Of a stretch of DNA of 64,000 bases, positions 35,080 through 43,738 are shown one piece after another. The DNA comes from Clostridiales bacterium. Its GTDB lineage: Bacteria; Bacillota; Dethiobacteria; Dethiobacterales; Dethiobacteraceae. Position numbers and translations under genes: made by a program. Where the stretch lies: positions 52,004-116,003 of the forward strand of contig JAGXRM010000006.1 in NCBI GenBank assembly GCA_018335855.1, in the 5' to 3' direction. Numbering within the stretch: position 1 is the first letter of the stretch; each line of letters opens with the position of its first letter. The notes under the pieces are model-generated. The model searched no databases, was not told the DNA's origin, and worked only from the letters and a program-made list of their open reading frames with translations.

Positions 35080-36855
35080 ATGAAAGAAGCTCAGGAGCTA
35101 CTGCGAAAATATTTCGGATATCCTTCCTTTAAAGAAGGCCAGGCCAAAGTAATCGCCAGCCTGCTCGCTGGCCGGGATACTTTGGCCATTATGCCCACCG
35201 GTGCCGGTAAGTCCGTTTGCTATCAGATTCCGGCCTTGCTGTTTTCGGGAGTCACGCTGGTGGTCTCACCGTTAATCGCGTTAATGAAAGACCAGGTAGA
35301 CGCCCTCAATGCCTTGGGGATACCTGCTACGTTTATTAACAGTTCTTTAAAACAGTCTGAACTAAGAACCAGACTGGAGGATGCAGAGCAAGGACGCTAC
35401 AAATTGCTGTACGTGGCGCCGGAACGGCTGGAGTCGGAAGACTTTCTGCAACTGGTCCAAACACTGGAGGTATCTTTTCTGGCGGTGGATGAGGCTCACT
35501 GCGTTTCACAGTGGGGCCATGATTTCAGGCCCAGTTACCGCAAGATTGTGCCCTTCATTGAAGTCCTGCCAAAAAAACCGGTTATCGGTGCGTTTACAGC
35601 CACAGCTACTGTGGAAATTAAAGGTGATATTGAACGCTTCCTTGCCCTGGATAATGGCAATGTTTTTGTTACCGGCTTTAACCGGGAAAATCTTTCTTTC
35701 TCGGTTTTGCGCGGTGAGAACAAAAAAGATTTCGTGCTGGATTATTTAAAGGCAAATCCGGGACAGTCCGGCATTATATACGCTGCCACCAGAAAAGAAG
35801 TGGACCAGTTAAATGAACTCATAAAAAGTAAAGGAATTCCCTGCGGTAAGTATCATGCCGGTATGAAAGAAGATGAACGGGTGCGCAGTCAGGATGCCTT
35901 TCTGCGGGACGACCTGCCGGTAATGGTGGCAACCAATGCGTTCGGCATGGGGATTGACAAATCCAATGTCCGGTTTGTGATTCACTTTAATATGCCGAAA
36001 AATATGGAGGCATACTATCAGGAAGCAGGCCGTGCCGGCCGGGATGGTGATCCCGGCGAATGTATATTGCTTTTTGGCGCCCAGGATATCCTGCTACAGA
36101 AATTCTTAATCGAGCAGACCGTCTATTCTCCCAAACGCAAAACCCACGAATTTAATAAACTGCAAATTATGACGGACTACTGCCATACCCCCCGATGTCT
36201 GCGCAAATATATTCTTGACTATTTCGGTGAGGAAGGCGTGGACGAAACCTGCGGCAACTGCGGCAGTTGTCAGGATGACCGGGAGCTTGCCGACATTACT
36301 GTGGAGGCACAAATGATTCTCTCCTGTGTTGTCCGCATGAGAGAAAGCTTCGGCACTGTGATGGTTGCCGAAGTTCTTAAGGGATCTAAAAACAAGAAAG
36401 TTCTCCAGTTTGGGTTTGACAGGCTTTCTACCTACGGACTTCTAAAACAATACACCTTACAGGAAACAAAAGACCTGATAAACCTCCTGGTTGCAGAAGG
36501 GTACTTAACACTGACGGAAGGGAAATTCCCGGTTGTCAGGCTGGGCCGGAAGGCGGCCGCCGTTCTGAAAAGCGGTGAAAAAGTCTGGCAGAAGATGAGA
36601 GCAAAGATCGAGAAAAAACCGGATGACACCCTCTTTGAAAAGCTGCGCAACCTGCGAAAAGAGATTGCCGACAGGGAAAACATTCCTCCCTACATCGTAT
36701 TTGCCGACAGTACGCTACGGGAAATGAGTGAAAGCTGTCCTTTAGACCATCAGTCCATGTTAAATATCAAAGGTGTGGGAGAACAAAAGTTGCAGCGTTT
36801 CGGCGACCAGTTTATGCAGGTGGTCAGAGAACATAAAGAGGCCTGTATACAATAA
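35080..36855 (+). CDS. recQ: ATP-dependent DNA helicase RecQ
   Basis: The 591-residue protein has the helicase core with Walker A MPTGAGKSVCYQIP, the DEAH box with aromatic-rich loop DEAHCVSQWGHDFRP, and motif VI QEAGRAGRDGD. A zinc-binding RQC region follows (CRKYILDYFGE, CGNCGSC). A C-terminal HRDC domain closes it (LFEKLRNLRKEIADRENIPPY). It unwinds DNA 3'-5' in recombinational repair. ATG 35080 follows GGAGGCG. The upstream SOS box suggests damage induction. Confidence 0.95.
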   Translation: MKEAQELLRKYFGYPSFKEGQAKVIASLLAGRDTLAIMPTGAGKSVCYQIPALLFSGVTLVVSPLIALMKDQVDALNALGIPATFINSSLKQSELRTRLEDAEQGRYKLLYVAPERLESEDFLQLVQTLEVSFLAVDEAHCVSQWGHDFRPSYRKIVPFIEVLPKKPVIGAFTATATVEIKGDIERFLALDNGNVFVTGFNRENLSFSVLRGENKKDFVLDYLKANPGQSGIIYAATRKEVDQLNELIKSKGIPCGKYHAGMKEDERVRSQDAFLRDDLPVMVATNAFGMGIDKSNVRFVIHFNMPKNMEAYYQEAGRAGRDGDPGECILLFGAQDILLQKFLIEQTVYSPKRKTHEFNKLQIMTDYCHTPRCLRKYILDYFGEEGVDETCGNCGSCQDDRELADITVEAQMILSCVVRMRESFGTVMVAEVLKGSKNKKVLQFGFDRLSTYGLLKQYTLQETKDLINLLVAEGYLTLTEGKFPVVRLGRKAAAVLKSGEKVWQKMRAKIEKKPDDTLFEKLRNLRKEIADRENIPPYIVFADSTLREMSESCPLDHQSMLNIKGVGEQKLQRFGDQFMQVVREHKEACIQ

Positions 36856-36912
36856 AAACGCAGACATATTTTCAGTAGCTAAATATAATATGTATAGGAA
36901 GGGGATGAGACT

Positions 36913-37269
36913 GTGGAAAACTATGAAAAGGAAACGCGCACCTGGGCAATGGTGTGCCACCTGGCGGCATTCGTGGCCTTCATTGGCATCCCTTTTGGTA
37001 ATATTCTGGGTCCTTTGGTTGTCTGGCTGATTAAAAGAAAAGACTACCCCTTTGTGGAAGATCAGGGCAAAGAAGCGTTAAATTTTCAAATTTCTATCAC
37101 AATCTACGGTTTATTTGCTGGTGTTTTTGCAATTATTACCTTTGGTCTTGGCATAATCGTTTTGTTCCTACTGGGAATTGCCGGAATCGTTCTGTCTATT
37201 ATTGCTGCTGTGGCAGCGAATAACGGGGAATACTATCGGTATCCGCTTACCATCAGATTTTTAAAATAG
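36913..37269 (+). CDS. DUF4870 membrane protein
   Basis: The 118-residue protein has the DUF4870 pattern: MVCHLAAFVAFIGIPFGNIL, then LVVWLIKRKDYPFVEDQGKEALNFQ, then further membrane helices. The function of the family is unknown. It starts with GTG after AAGGGGATGA and ends just before a terminator. Confidence 0.85.
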   Translation: MENYEKETRTWAMVCHLAAFVAFIGIPFGNILGPLVVWLIKRKDYPFVEDQGKEALNFQISITIYGLFAGVFAIITFGLGIIVLFLLGIAGIVLSIIAAVAANNGEYYRYPLTIRFLK

Positions 37270-37280
37270 TAGATTATAAG

Positions 37281-37318
37281 TAAAATAAACGCTCCCTTCA
37301 ACGGGAGCGTTATTTTAT
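37281..37318. terminator. Bidirectional terminator
   Basis: TAAAATAAACGCTCCC pairs with GGGAGCGTTATTTTA with one bulge around TTCAAC. Confidence 0.85.
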
Positions 37319-37360
37319 ACTGAGTGGTTATTGTAATACTATAAAAAAGAACACTCGTTA

Positions 37361-37389
37361 TTGACATATGTTCAAAACTATAGTATATT
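37361..37389 (+). promoter_or_regulatory. Near-consensus promoter with ArsR-like operator
   Basis: TTGACA (37361-37366) and TATATT (37384-37389) are 17 bases apart. The -35 region lies in TTGACATATGTTCAA, an imperfect palindrome like the TTGAACATATGTTCAA sites of ArsR/SmtB metal sensors. A further CATATG half lies at 37399-37404. It drives the Cys/His-rich small gene. Confidence 0.65.
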
Positions 37390-37447
37390 TATTATGAGCA
37401 TATGACCAAATATAATTTTTACTACTTAGGAGAAAAGGAGGCTCATC

Positions 37448-37594
37448 ATGACAGAAAACAAATCCAGATGCGGTTGTGGCCACCAGGAGCACAATGCTAA
37501 CGAAAAAGATAAGGAATGTCAGAAGAAACACCAGGAAAGCCACGGCGCCCATCAACACGGCCATGAAGGTTGCGGATGCAAACATCAGAAATAA
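37448..37594 (+). CDS. Cys/His-rich 48-aa protein, probable metal binder
   Basis: The 48-residue protein has 5 cysteines and 8 histidines: RCGCGHQEH near the start, and HGAHQHGHEGCGCKH at the end. It has no signal peptide. The composition suggests metal chelation, like a small metallothionein or metal chaperone, but I do not recognise a family. GGAGAAAAGGAGG gives a strong ribosome site. It has its own near-consensus promoter and a perfect terminator overlapping the stop region, so it is a complete single-gene unit. Confidence 0.75.
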   Translation: MTENKSRCGCGHQEHNANEKDKECQKKHQESHGAHQHGHEGCGCKHQK

Positions 37595-37633
37595 AAAAGT
37601 GCAGTTCACGGATGTGAACTGCACTTTTTATAG
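37594..37633. terminator. Bidirectional terminator
   Basis: AAAAAGTGCAGTTCAC and GTGAACTGCACTTTTT are perfect 16-base arms around GGAT-like loop bases, followed by further T/A. Confidence 0.9.
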
Positions 37634-37639
37634 TATTCG

Positions 37640-37784
37640 ACTTGACACAGCGTAGCAGTGTGCTTTTGCCGGACCCACTGGCTCCGATTAATACAACCAC
37701 TTCTCTTTCGTCTATCTTTAAGTCTATGCCCTTTAAGACATGCAAAGCGCCGAAATATTTATGCAAATTCTCTATTTTAATCAT
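37640..37784 (-). pseudogene. Amino-acid ABC ATPase (GlnQ) N-terminal remnant
   Basis: The minus-strand frame gives IKIENLHKYFGALHVLKGID and then GASGSGKSTLLRCV, the start of a polar amino-acid ABC ATPase through Walker A. It breaks off about 45 residues in, where the Cys/His-rich gene's terminator begins. A good ribosome site (GGAGGAT) remains before the ATG. Nearly 200 residues are lost. Confidence 0.85.
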
Positions 37785-37796
37785 AGCCGGATCCTC

Positions 37797-37932
37797 CTAG
37801 CTTCGATATTCACTGACTTGCAGGCGTTGTTCCACTTTACCTACCACCAGTGTCAGGACTGAGGTCATAATCAGGTAATAGGTCGCGGCAATGATCAGCA
37901 TTTCCATGGTCAAAAATGTTGATGAGCCAATC
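37797..37932 (-). pseudogene. Amino-acid ABC permease (GlnP) C-terminal remnant
   Basis: The minus-strand frame encodes TMEMLIIAATYYLIMTSVLT followed by VVGKVEQRLQ and a stop, the typical C-terminus of a polar amino-acid ABC permease. The upstream part is gone. With the adjacent GlnQ piece it marks a deleted glnPQ-type operon. The rest of 37933-38334 holds a terminator at 38066 and the likely promoter region of the next gene. Confidence 0.8.
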
Positions 37933-38065
37933 TGATCTGTCTGCTGCGAAGCAGTAACTCCCTGACTGTAATGGTGTTTTTTTATTAAACATGCTTAAGT
38001 AGTCACAAAATTTTACAGTATAAAAAATAAGACTAAATACACTACAACTTTTTGCAAAACACAAA

Positions 38066-38109
38066 AACCCGCTAGCCCAATAGAGGAAAGGGTTGGCGGG
38101 TTTTTTTTA
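38066..38109 (+). terminator. Intrinsic terminator
   Basis: AACCCGCTAGCCC pairs with GGGTTGGCGGGTT (mismatch and G-U) and is followed by eight or more T. Confidence 0.85.
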
Positions 38110-38334
38110 CTCTTATTACTGCAAAACACGAGTTAATTACTAACATAAATATTATACTACATAACGTATTTATTTTCAAAAAAAAAGATGAATAATATAT
38201 TAATTTGATAGTATAAATGCAGGGAATACGACCCATATCGGCGAAAGTCTTTAACAGTGATAAAGTTGTCTTTGCAGGGTATAAATATGCAATAACAATG
38301 TCAGGTCTTACCTATTATAAGGGAGGTTTAGACA

Positions 38335-38649
38335 ATGAGCGAGTACTACTATGACGAAGAACTTGCCATGGCTTACAAAGTGGACCCCGTTGTGGCGTCA
38401 ATGGTTGAAGACGAGGCCCGGGGAGTTGCCCACGCGGTTTTAGTTCATACCAATGTGAAGATTACCAACTTCAAAAAAGAAAAGATTCGCCGGATTATCT
38501 CCGAGGTATATCCCAGTGACCAGTATGACATGGACGCGGCAAAAAAAGCATTTGAGGAAAAAGTTTTAGGTAAATTATTAAGTACTGCTGTAAAGATTCC
38601 TAAGGACGAATATGACCGGATCAAGAAAAGGGTGGAAGCGGCTTATTAG
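38335..38649 (+). CDS. Hypothetical protein, 104 aa
   Basis: The charged, helical protein starts MSEYYYDEELAMAYKVDP and shows no motif I recognise. GGGAGG precedes the ATG with good spacing, and a hairpin terminator follows about 95 bases after the stop. It appears to be a single-gene transcript. Function unknown. Confidence 0.65.
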   Translation: MSEYYYDEELAMAYKVDPVVASMVEDEARGVAHAVLVHTNVKITNFKKEKIRRIISEVYPSDQYDMDAAKKAFEEKVLGKLLSTAVKIPKDEYDRIKKRVEAAY

Positions 38650-38744
38650 CTATTACGTAACCACGTAAAACCTGGATTGATTCTTAAAAATATTGGTAAA
38701 TTGTTTTGCGGTTGCCATGCGTATCCCGCGATAATTTGCTTGTA

Positions 38745-38777
38745 ATAAATAAACCGCCAGTTGGCGGTTTATTTATT
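38745..38777. terminator. Bidirectional terminator
   Basis: AAATAAACCGCC and GGCGGTTTATTT are perfect 12-base arms around AGTT. Confidence 0.88.
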
Positions 38778-38848
38778 CTTATTAGCCAAAAGTGCGTCAA
38801 CAGTTTAAAAATGAAGTGCAGCAGATAATTCTGCCGCACTTCATTTTG

Positions 38849-40690
38849 CTATCTGGCTCCGCCGCCGCCACCGCCGAAACCGCCTCCTCCTCCTGAGGAG
38901 AAGCCGCCACCGCCGCCTGCGCCGGAGGATGGTTTGCTTGTTGCCGCTTGCAGTGAACGGGTAATGCTTCCGGTCATGGAGTCAAAACTGTTTGTCATGT
39001 TAGCGAAAGAACCTGCTCCGCTGCGACCGCTGTGCATATACCAACCGTAACCGAAACGATGACCGCCGCTTTCCAGATTGGGATAAACCACCTGCAATTG
39101 CTTAAGCACTTCCCTTGCCACGCCTAATGTTACGGCATAAACCAGGTAGTGTTCCCAAATCATTAGCGAGGGGATCTGGTGCCTCTCCATATCTGAAAAA
39201 TGGAGCAGAAAACGACGGAAGGCACGCCAGCGTACAAAGTCCTCAGCACCTTGCCGGGAGCGCCTGCGTAAAACAAGGCCGGCGATAACCAGTATCCCGC
39301 CGCCCAGAAAGAATGCCGGGGTAAGAATATTTCTTGAGACTATACCGAGGAAAAACAGAAGCAGACCAAGGCCGATTTCAATAGCTTTCACAGTGGGTAT
39401 ATTCTGATCAAAGTAACCGAGAACCTCACCGCGGGCAGCCAGAGTATACTGCCAATCCTGCCAGAATTTTGAGAACTTAGTCTTTGACTTTTCCGCATAT
39501 TTTTCAATGTCATTGAATGATACGGTTTTTCCTCCGGCAGCAATATCGTTAAAGAGTAATTTCAATAGTTTTATCTCATGACCGGCCAGGGTGCCGTCCT
39601 TTTCCAGTCGGGTTACCCGGTAGTCTACGGCCTTCTTACTGCTAAAAAGTCCCCGTTTCTCCGGGATGTATTCTTCCAAACTCAGATACCCTTTTCTCGC
39701 CAGGTCAAGCAATGTGGCAGTCAGGTCTTCAGGCCCGGGTTTGCCGAAGCGCCAGAGTACACCTAATTCTGCCGGAGTATATTCGGCCGGTAGTTCCCGG
39801 TAGTAGTCTCCGTCAAAAGAAGCCCGAAATTCCCTGCCGTATCGTGCCCAGATAAAGAAAGCCAGGCCAATGCTGCTAACGGGAATAAGTCCGGCAAGCA
39901 CCCAAAGCCAGATTGCCTGGGTACGCCTGCGATTAGACTGGTCAGCCCACTGGGTCTCTTCCCGGATAATGTTCGGCAAAGCCTGCTCTCCTGTATAAAT
40001 CCTGGCTTGCGGAACCAATTCCGGTGGAAACGCCACACGCCCTTCCAAAAACGTACGCTGCGGCAGGGGGCTGATGTTCCACGTGATTTCTCTTCCGTCA
40101 ACAATAACCACTTCACCATGAAGCGGGCCGTGCCCCCAGGCACGAATCGCTTCTTTTGTGGTTCCGGGTGGAAGAAGGAGACGGACAGAAACATTATCTG
40201 TCGGGACGTCCCACTCTTCCCCGACAAATTGCCAGTAAAGTTCCGCCACATCACTGTGAACCTGAATAACGTTCTTCACCCGGTATTGCAGGGTAAACAC
40301 CTTTGTTTCATCGGTGGCATTAAAACTCCAGTCCACATAAAACCGATTTGGTTCCTCCAGAGTATAGTACGTGCCGGGGGGCCCGTACGTAGTTCCCGGA
40401 TTATACCGATAGGGGACACCATTTTCTGTAACTGATATGTCAGTAATTTCAATAGGGTGCCGCGTAGGAATCCACTGGTACAACCCGGAATACGTGCCTC
40501 TAAACGATGCCGTCCGATGCTCCGTAACCTGCATGGAGCCATCGGGGAACACTTCTGCTTCAATGTACAGGGAGGGAAAACCAAACGAGCGTTGTGCAAG
40601 AGCGTTGCCCGAAGGAAACAGTAATAAAAGCAGTACAAAAATAAGCAGGCAGCGTTTCGTCGGAACATTTTTTTTAAAGATATTTTCCAT
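38849..40690 (-). CDS. DUF2207 membrane protein
   Basis: The 613-residue protein has a signal peptide (CLLIFVLLLLLFPSGNALA), a beta-rich extracytoplasmic DUF2207 domain (EVFPDGSMQVTEHRTASFRGTYSGLYQWI) and a membrane segment near residue 260. A cytoplasmic helical region with ELGVLWRFGKPGPEDLTATLLDLARKGYL, two more membrane segments, and a glycine-rich tail follow. Function is unknown. DUF2207 genes commonly sit beside lemA, as here: it lies 11 bases downstream of lemA on the minus strand. Confidence 0.88.
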   Translation of the reverse strand: MENIFKKNVPTKRCLLIFVLLLLLFPSGNALAQRSFGFPSLYIEAEVFPDGSMQVTEHRTASFRGTYSGLYQWIPTRHPIEITDISVTENGVPYRYNPGTTYGPPGTYYTLEEPNRFYVDWSFNATDETKVFTLQYRVKNVIQVHSDVAELYWQFVGEEWDVPTDNVSVRLLLPPGTTKEAIRAWGHGPLHGEVVIVDGREITWNISPLPQRTFLEGRVAFPPELVPQARIYTGEQALPNIIREETQWADQSNRRRTQAIWLWVLAGLIPVSSIGLAFFIWARYGREFRASFDGDYYRELPAEYTPAELGVLWRFGKPGPEDLTATLLDLARKGYLSLEEYIPEKRGLFSSKKAVDYRVTRLEKDGTLAGHEIKLLKLLFNDIAAGGKTVSFNDIEKYAEKSKTKFSKFWQDWQYTLAARGEVLGYFDQNIPTVKAIEIGLGLLLFFLGIVSRNILTPAFFLGGGILVIAGLVLRRRSRQGAEDFVRWRAFRRFLLHFSDMERHQIPSLMIWEHYLVYAVTLGVAREVLKQLQVVYPNLESGGHRFGYGWYMHSGRSGAGSFANMTNSFDSMTGSITRSLQAATSKPSSGAGGGGGFSSGGGGGFGGGGGGAR

Positions 40691-40701
40691 GACTACGCCC
40701 C

Positions 40702-41256
40702 TTAATCGAACTTAACAGTTACGGGCTGCCGTGCTTGTGCCTCCGCATCGAGGTTGAAATAGTCTGCGGCTGTAAAGCCCATATATCCTGCAATTAGTAC
40801 AGTAGGGAACAACTGGATCTTCGTGTTGTATTTCTGCACGGTATCATTGTAAAATTGCCGGGAAAACGCAATTTTACTTTCCGTATTCGAAAGTTCTTCC
40901 TGCAGTTGGCGAAAGTTGCCGTCCGCTTTTAATTGCGGGTAATTTTCAGCTACCGCAAAAAGTGTTTTCAATGTGCCTGACAACATATTTTCCGCCCCGG
41001 CCTGCTCTTCCACAGTACCTGCGGCCATCGCCCGGGTCCTTGCTTCCGTCACTTTTTCAAACGTTTCTTTTTCATGGGTTGCATACCCTTTTACTGTGGC
41101 CACCAGGTTAGGAATTAAATCATACCTGCGCCTAAGTTGTACATCCACCTGTGACCAGGCGTTTTTCACCCGCTGGCGCAAAGCAACCAGTGAGTTGTAC
41201 GAGAGAATGACAAAGACCACAAACAAGGCAACAAGTCCAATAAAAGCGAATACCAT
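40702..41256 (-). CDS. lemA: LemA family protein
   Basis: The 184-residue protein has one N-terminal membrane helix ([20 protein letters not shown]) and then the LemA core ([27 protein letters not shown]). It ends with the family's segment [18 protein letters not shown]. LemA proteins are inner-membrane-anchored with the coiled helices outside; their role is unsettled. It is the first gene of the lemA-DUF2207 operon. GGGAGG precedes the ATG. Confidence 0.93.
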   Translation of the reverse strand: MVFAFIGLVALFVVFVILSYNSLVALRQRVKNAWSQVDVQLRRRYDLIPNLVATVKGYATHEKETFEKVTEARTRAMAAGTVEEQAGAENMLSGTLKTLFAVAENYPQLKADGNFRQLQEELSNTESKIAFSRQFYNDTVQKYNTKIQLFPTVLIAGYMGFTAADYFNLDAEAQARQPVTVKFD

Positions 41257-41518
41257 TTACACAACCTCCCAGTCTAGTCTATGACGTTCAGTCAGCATGT
41301 TTTACACCATATCGAAAAATTTCCACACGTAATGTTAAAACCCTGCTTGAAGCAGGAAAAGGAAAATGACAAAAAAACGAGAATAATATCACATGAAGGA
41401 AAAATATAGTACTCCTGTAAATTGGAGGCGAACTTGCGGCCGACTTGTTTTCTCAGGAGACGGTCGACGACATAAACGGGCTGGTTTTGCTTCCTGAAGG
41501 GCCGGCGTAGGATTCGCG

Positions 41519-41838
41519 AGGCCATTAACGACTATAACAGTACAAAACGCAACATTACCTTAGCATTTCCATTGGCTATGCCATCGGGGATAATTCTGCC
41601 CATATCGGCGACCTGTTTAAGGAAGCAGACAATATGTACCGTGAAAAACTGCACCACAGCCAAAGCGCCCGTAGCGCAACCGTACAGATACTAATGAAAG
41701 CTTGCCCTTTCTCATGAAAAAGCGATAGACGAACTGCAAAAATGTGCGGGAAAACAGTTTGACCCGCATCTTGTAAAAATTTTTGTCAATACATTTCACA
41801 GTCAAGCAGAGGAAAAAGAAGCAGCTCTGTCGTCCTGA
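41519..41838 (+). pseudogene. GGDEF/HD-GYP signalling protein remnant
   Basis: After a frameshift near 41560, the plus strand reads SIGYAIGDNSAHIGDLFKEA and then MYREKLHHSQSARSATVQ, the end of a GGDEF domain and the linker to an HD-GYP domain. Within a few codons it switches frame to EKAIDELQKCAGKQFDPHLV, the end of an HD-GYP domain, and stops at 41838. The whole HD-GYP core is missing. The gene for this cyclic-di-GMP enzyme is dead. 41257-41518 shows nothing else I can assign. Confidence 0.75.
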
Positions 41839-41876
41839 TAGAGAAATCTGCCAGCTTTTCAGCTTTTCCGTGAAGC

Positions 41877-41905
41877 TTGAAATTAGAGGCGTTTTCGAGT
41901 ATAAT
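41877..41905 (+). promoter_or_regulatory. Promoter of tRNA-Arg
   Basis: TTGAAA (41877-41882) and TATAAT (41900-41905), 17 bases apart, end 11 bases before the tRNA. Confidence 0.75.
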
Positions 41906-41916
41906 ATACAGGCAGT

Positions 41917-41992
41917 GCGCCTGTAGCTCAGGGGATAGAGCGACGGATTCCTAATCCGCAGGCCGCAGGTTCAATTCCTGCCAGGCGCACCA
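41917..41992 (+). tRNA. tRNA-Arg (anticodon CCT)
   Basis: The 76-base gene folds as a cloverleaf. The acceptor arms GCGCCTG/CAGGCGC are perfect, the discriminator is A, and CCA is encoded. The anticodon loop is TTCCTAA, giving CCT, which reads AGG arginine codons. The T arm carries GGTTCAATTCC. Its 3' 50 bases are also the left attachment site of the integrated element. Confidence 0.95.
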
Positions 41993-41993
41993 T
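41943..41993 (+). repeat. attL: 51-bp core, 3' end of tRNA-Arg
   Basis: Bases 41943-41993 are identical to 56813-56863. The repeat covers the anticodon arm to CCA of tRNA-Arg, a classic tyrosine-integrase target. Insertion keeps the tRNA intact on this side. Confidence 0.92.
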
Positions 41994-42398
41994 TATAAAA
42001 ACCAAGCACCGTAGGCATTTACGGTGTTTTTCTTTTTTTGATAGAAATCATCAAAAACGATGAATGGGGATAATTTGGGGATAATGCTCTCAAAAAGTAT
42101 CAAAATAATACTAATATAGCTCCACGACAAAGGAATTAGGCGGACCGTTCAATATGGATGAGGATCCATTGATATTACACAGTATCTTGTTATGGAGAGT
42201 GAAACACCGTTGAAGTCGGGAGCAGCACCCTGGGTAGGATAGAGGGCATGGTAATTTGTTCGGTGCTATTGTAGATTCAAACTGGAATGAATGAAAAAGA
42301 GCGGAGCCGGTATTGGCTCCGCTTGTCTTGTTATACATGGATTAGGGCCTCAATGGAGCATATTAGTTGTTAAAGATGCTCTTGAATGGGGTGGTTGA
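41993..42398. other. Left end of the element: tRNA terminator, integrase arm sites, hairpin
   Basis: The stretch has a hairpin CACCGTAGGCATTTACGGTG plus T run (42007-42032) that ends the tRNA transcript. Arm-site-like repeats follow at 42065-42084. A perfect hairpin GCGGAGCC/GGCTCCGC (42301-42322) may be a terminator. No gene is supported; a 19-codon frame near 42150 is too short. Confidence 0.6.
42065..42084 (+). repeat. Integrase arm-site-like direct repeats, left end
   Basis: TGGGGATAA-TTTGGGGATAA holds two GGGGATA units 11 bases apart. Nearly the same pair lies inside the right end (56682-56701). The integrase has an AP2-like N-terminal domain of the kind that binds such repeats. Confidence 0.65.
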
Positions 42399-43121
42399 GT
42401 GGCTAGATATAGGCGGCGTAGTGGATATCGTAGGCGCTATCGTAATAGCACACCAAAACCTGAAATTATTCTTTATGCGGCAGGCTTGCTTGCTGCTTGG
42501 CGGTTTATAGCCTCACAATACTTCTTGTGGTTGCTGATTACGCTGTTTGTGGTGGGAACGGTTGCAATAATCATATTATTTTATACAGAGCATCAAAACC
42601 GTCAAAAGCTCCTGAGAAGTGGTATTGACGAAGTGGATAAAATGAATGGCCATGAGTTTGCAGAGTTTTTAGGAGAACGCTTCAAGGCAAACAGATACAA
42701 AGTAACAATGCCCCCTAGATCAGGCGATTTTGGCGCAGATGTAATTATTAACCAGGGCGCTTACAGGGCAGTTATTCAGGCTAAAAGAAGCAATAGCAAG
42801 GTTGGTATTAAGGCCGTCCAGGAAGTCATAGGAGCAGTGAAGTACTACGGGGCAATGCACGGAATAGTAATAACTAATAATCATTATACAAATAGTGCTG
42901 AAAAACTGGCAGCCTCAAATGATATCGAGATGTGGGATCGTGATAAACTGGTTGACTTCTTGGCGGAAAATAACCTTAACGTGAAAGAGTTACCGAAAGA
43001 GGGGGATGAAAACCTTTGCCCTCAATGTGCCAGGTTACTTCACCTAAAAACAGGGAAGCATGGACAGTTTTGGGGATGCTCATCCTTTCCGAAGTGCAGA
43101 TTTAGTAAGAATCTAAAGTGA
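42399..43121 (+). CDS. Membrane-anchored Mrr-type nuclease with topoisomerase zinc ribbon
   Basis: The 240-residue protein has a basic N-terminus (MARYRRRSGYRRRYR) and two membrane helices (about residues 25-70). The restriction-endonuclease-like Mrr_cat domain reads GHEFAEFLGERF, then RSGDFGADVIIN, then AVIQAKR (Asp and the QxK motif). A C-terminal zinc ribbon of the topoisomerase I type closes it (CPQCARLL...GCSSFPKCRF). It likely cuts DNA and may defend against incoming DNA. It starts with GTG after GGGGTGG and is the first cargo gene after attL. The call is by motif. Confidence 0.8.
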   Translation: MARYRRRSGYRRRYRNSTPKPEIILYAAGLLAAWRFIASQYFLWLLITLFVVGTVAIIILFYTEHQNRQKLLRSGIDEVDKMNGHEFAEFLGERFKANRYKVTMPPRSGDFGADVIINQGAYRAVIQAKRSNSKVGIKAVQEVIGAVKYYGAMHGIVITNNHYTNSAEKLAASNDIEMWDRDKLVDFLAENNLNVKELPKEGDENLCPQCARLLHLKTGKHGQFWGCSSFPKCRFSKNLK

Positions 43122-43252
43122 CGCGGTTTCATATTCTGGAATTGCAGGTAAAGTAATATGTTTTTAGTGGCAAAAGCAGGAATTCCGAATTTTAGTTCGA
43201 ATAGAGGTGAGTAAGAGTGACGAAACTTATCGTCATGCCGGGGGGATTGGAA

Positions 43253-43735
43253 ATGGGCAAAAAACGAATAACAGCCCAAGACGTTGCGGATTATTTGATC
43301 TACTTTGGTTATGAAACGGGAGAATTACTTACGAACCTAAAGTTGCAGAAATTAGTTTATTATACTCAGGCCTGGCACCTTGCTATATTTAATAAGCCTC
43401 TTTTTTCCGGAACTTTTGAGGCTTGGGTTCATGGTCCTGTTTTGCCGTCACTTTATAATGAATATAAATCTTTTCGGTGGCGACCAATAATTAAAGACGA
43501 ATTTGATGAAAGCAAGAAAATAGAGGTAGAAGCAATTTTCGGTAAGAAAACTGCTTTTTTAGAAAATGTTATAGAAGAATACTTCGGCCTGTCTGGGTAT
43601 GAATTAGAAAAAATGACACATTCTGAGGACCCATGGATTAAAGCAAGGTGCGGCTTACCCGATGATGTACCGTGCAATAACTCTATCAGAAATGAATGGA
43701 TGCAAGAATACTACAGTAAATATCTTACGGAGTAA
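43253..43735 (+). CDS. Panacea-domain (DUF4065) protein, probable antitoxin
   Basis: The 160-residue protein has the DUF4065/Panacea pattern: DVADYLIYFGYETGELLTNL, then KLQKLVYYTQAWHLAI, then FEAWVHGPVLPSLYNEYK. Panacea domains act as antitoxins that neutralise many unrelated toxins, and also occur as SocA/GepA-type proteins. The gene is followed after 3 bases by an uncharacterised gene, as in panAT pairs. ATG 43253 follows GGGGGGATT; an in-frame GTG at 43217 with GAGGTGA is an alternative start. Confidence 0.85.
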   Translation: MGKKRITAQDVADYLIYFGYETGELLTNLKLQKLVYYTQAWHLAIFNKPLFSGTFEAWVHGPVLPSLYNEYKSFRWRPIIKDEFDESKKIEVEAIFGKKTAFLENVIEEYFGLSGYELEKMTHSEDPWIKARCGLPDDVPCNNSIRNEWMQEYYSKYLTE

Positions 43736-43738
43736 AAA

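Noticed and set aside
37358..37624. Minus-strand hydrophobic frame over the Cys/His-rich gene
   Set aside because: It is an antisense shadow without a ribosome site; the plus strand has promoter, ribosome site and terminator.
38849..38940. Glycine codon repeats as a possible CRISPR or tandem array
   Set aside because: They encode the glycine-rich tail of the DUF2207 protein. No CRISPR array with regular spacers was seen in the window.
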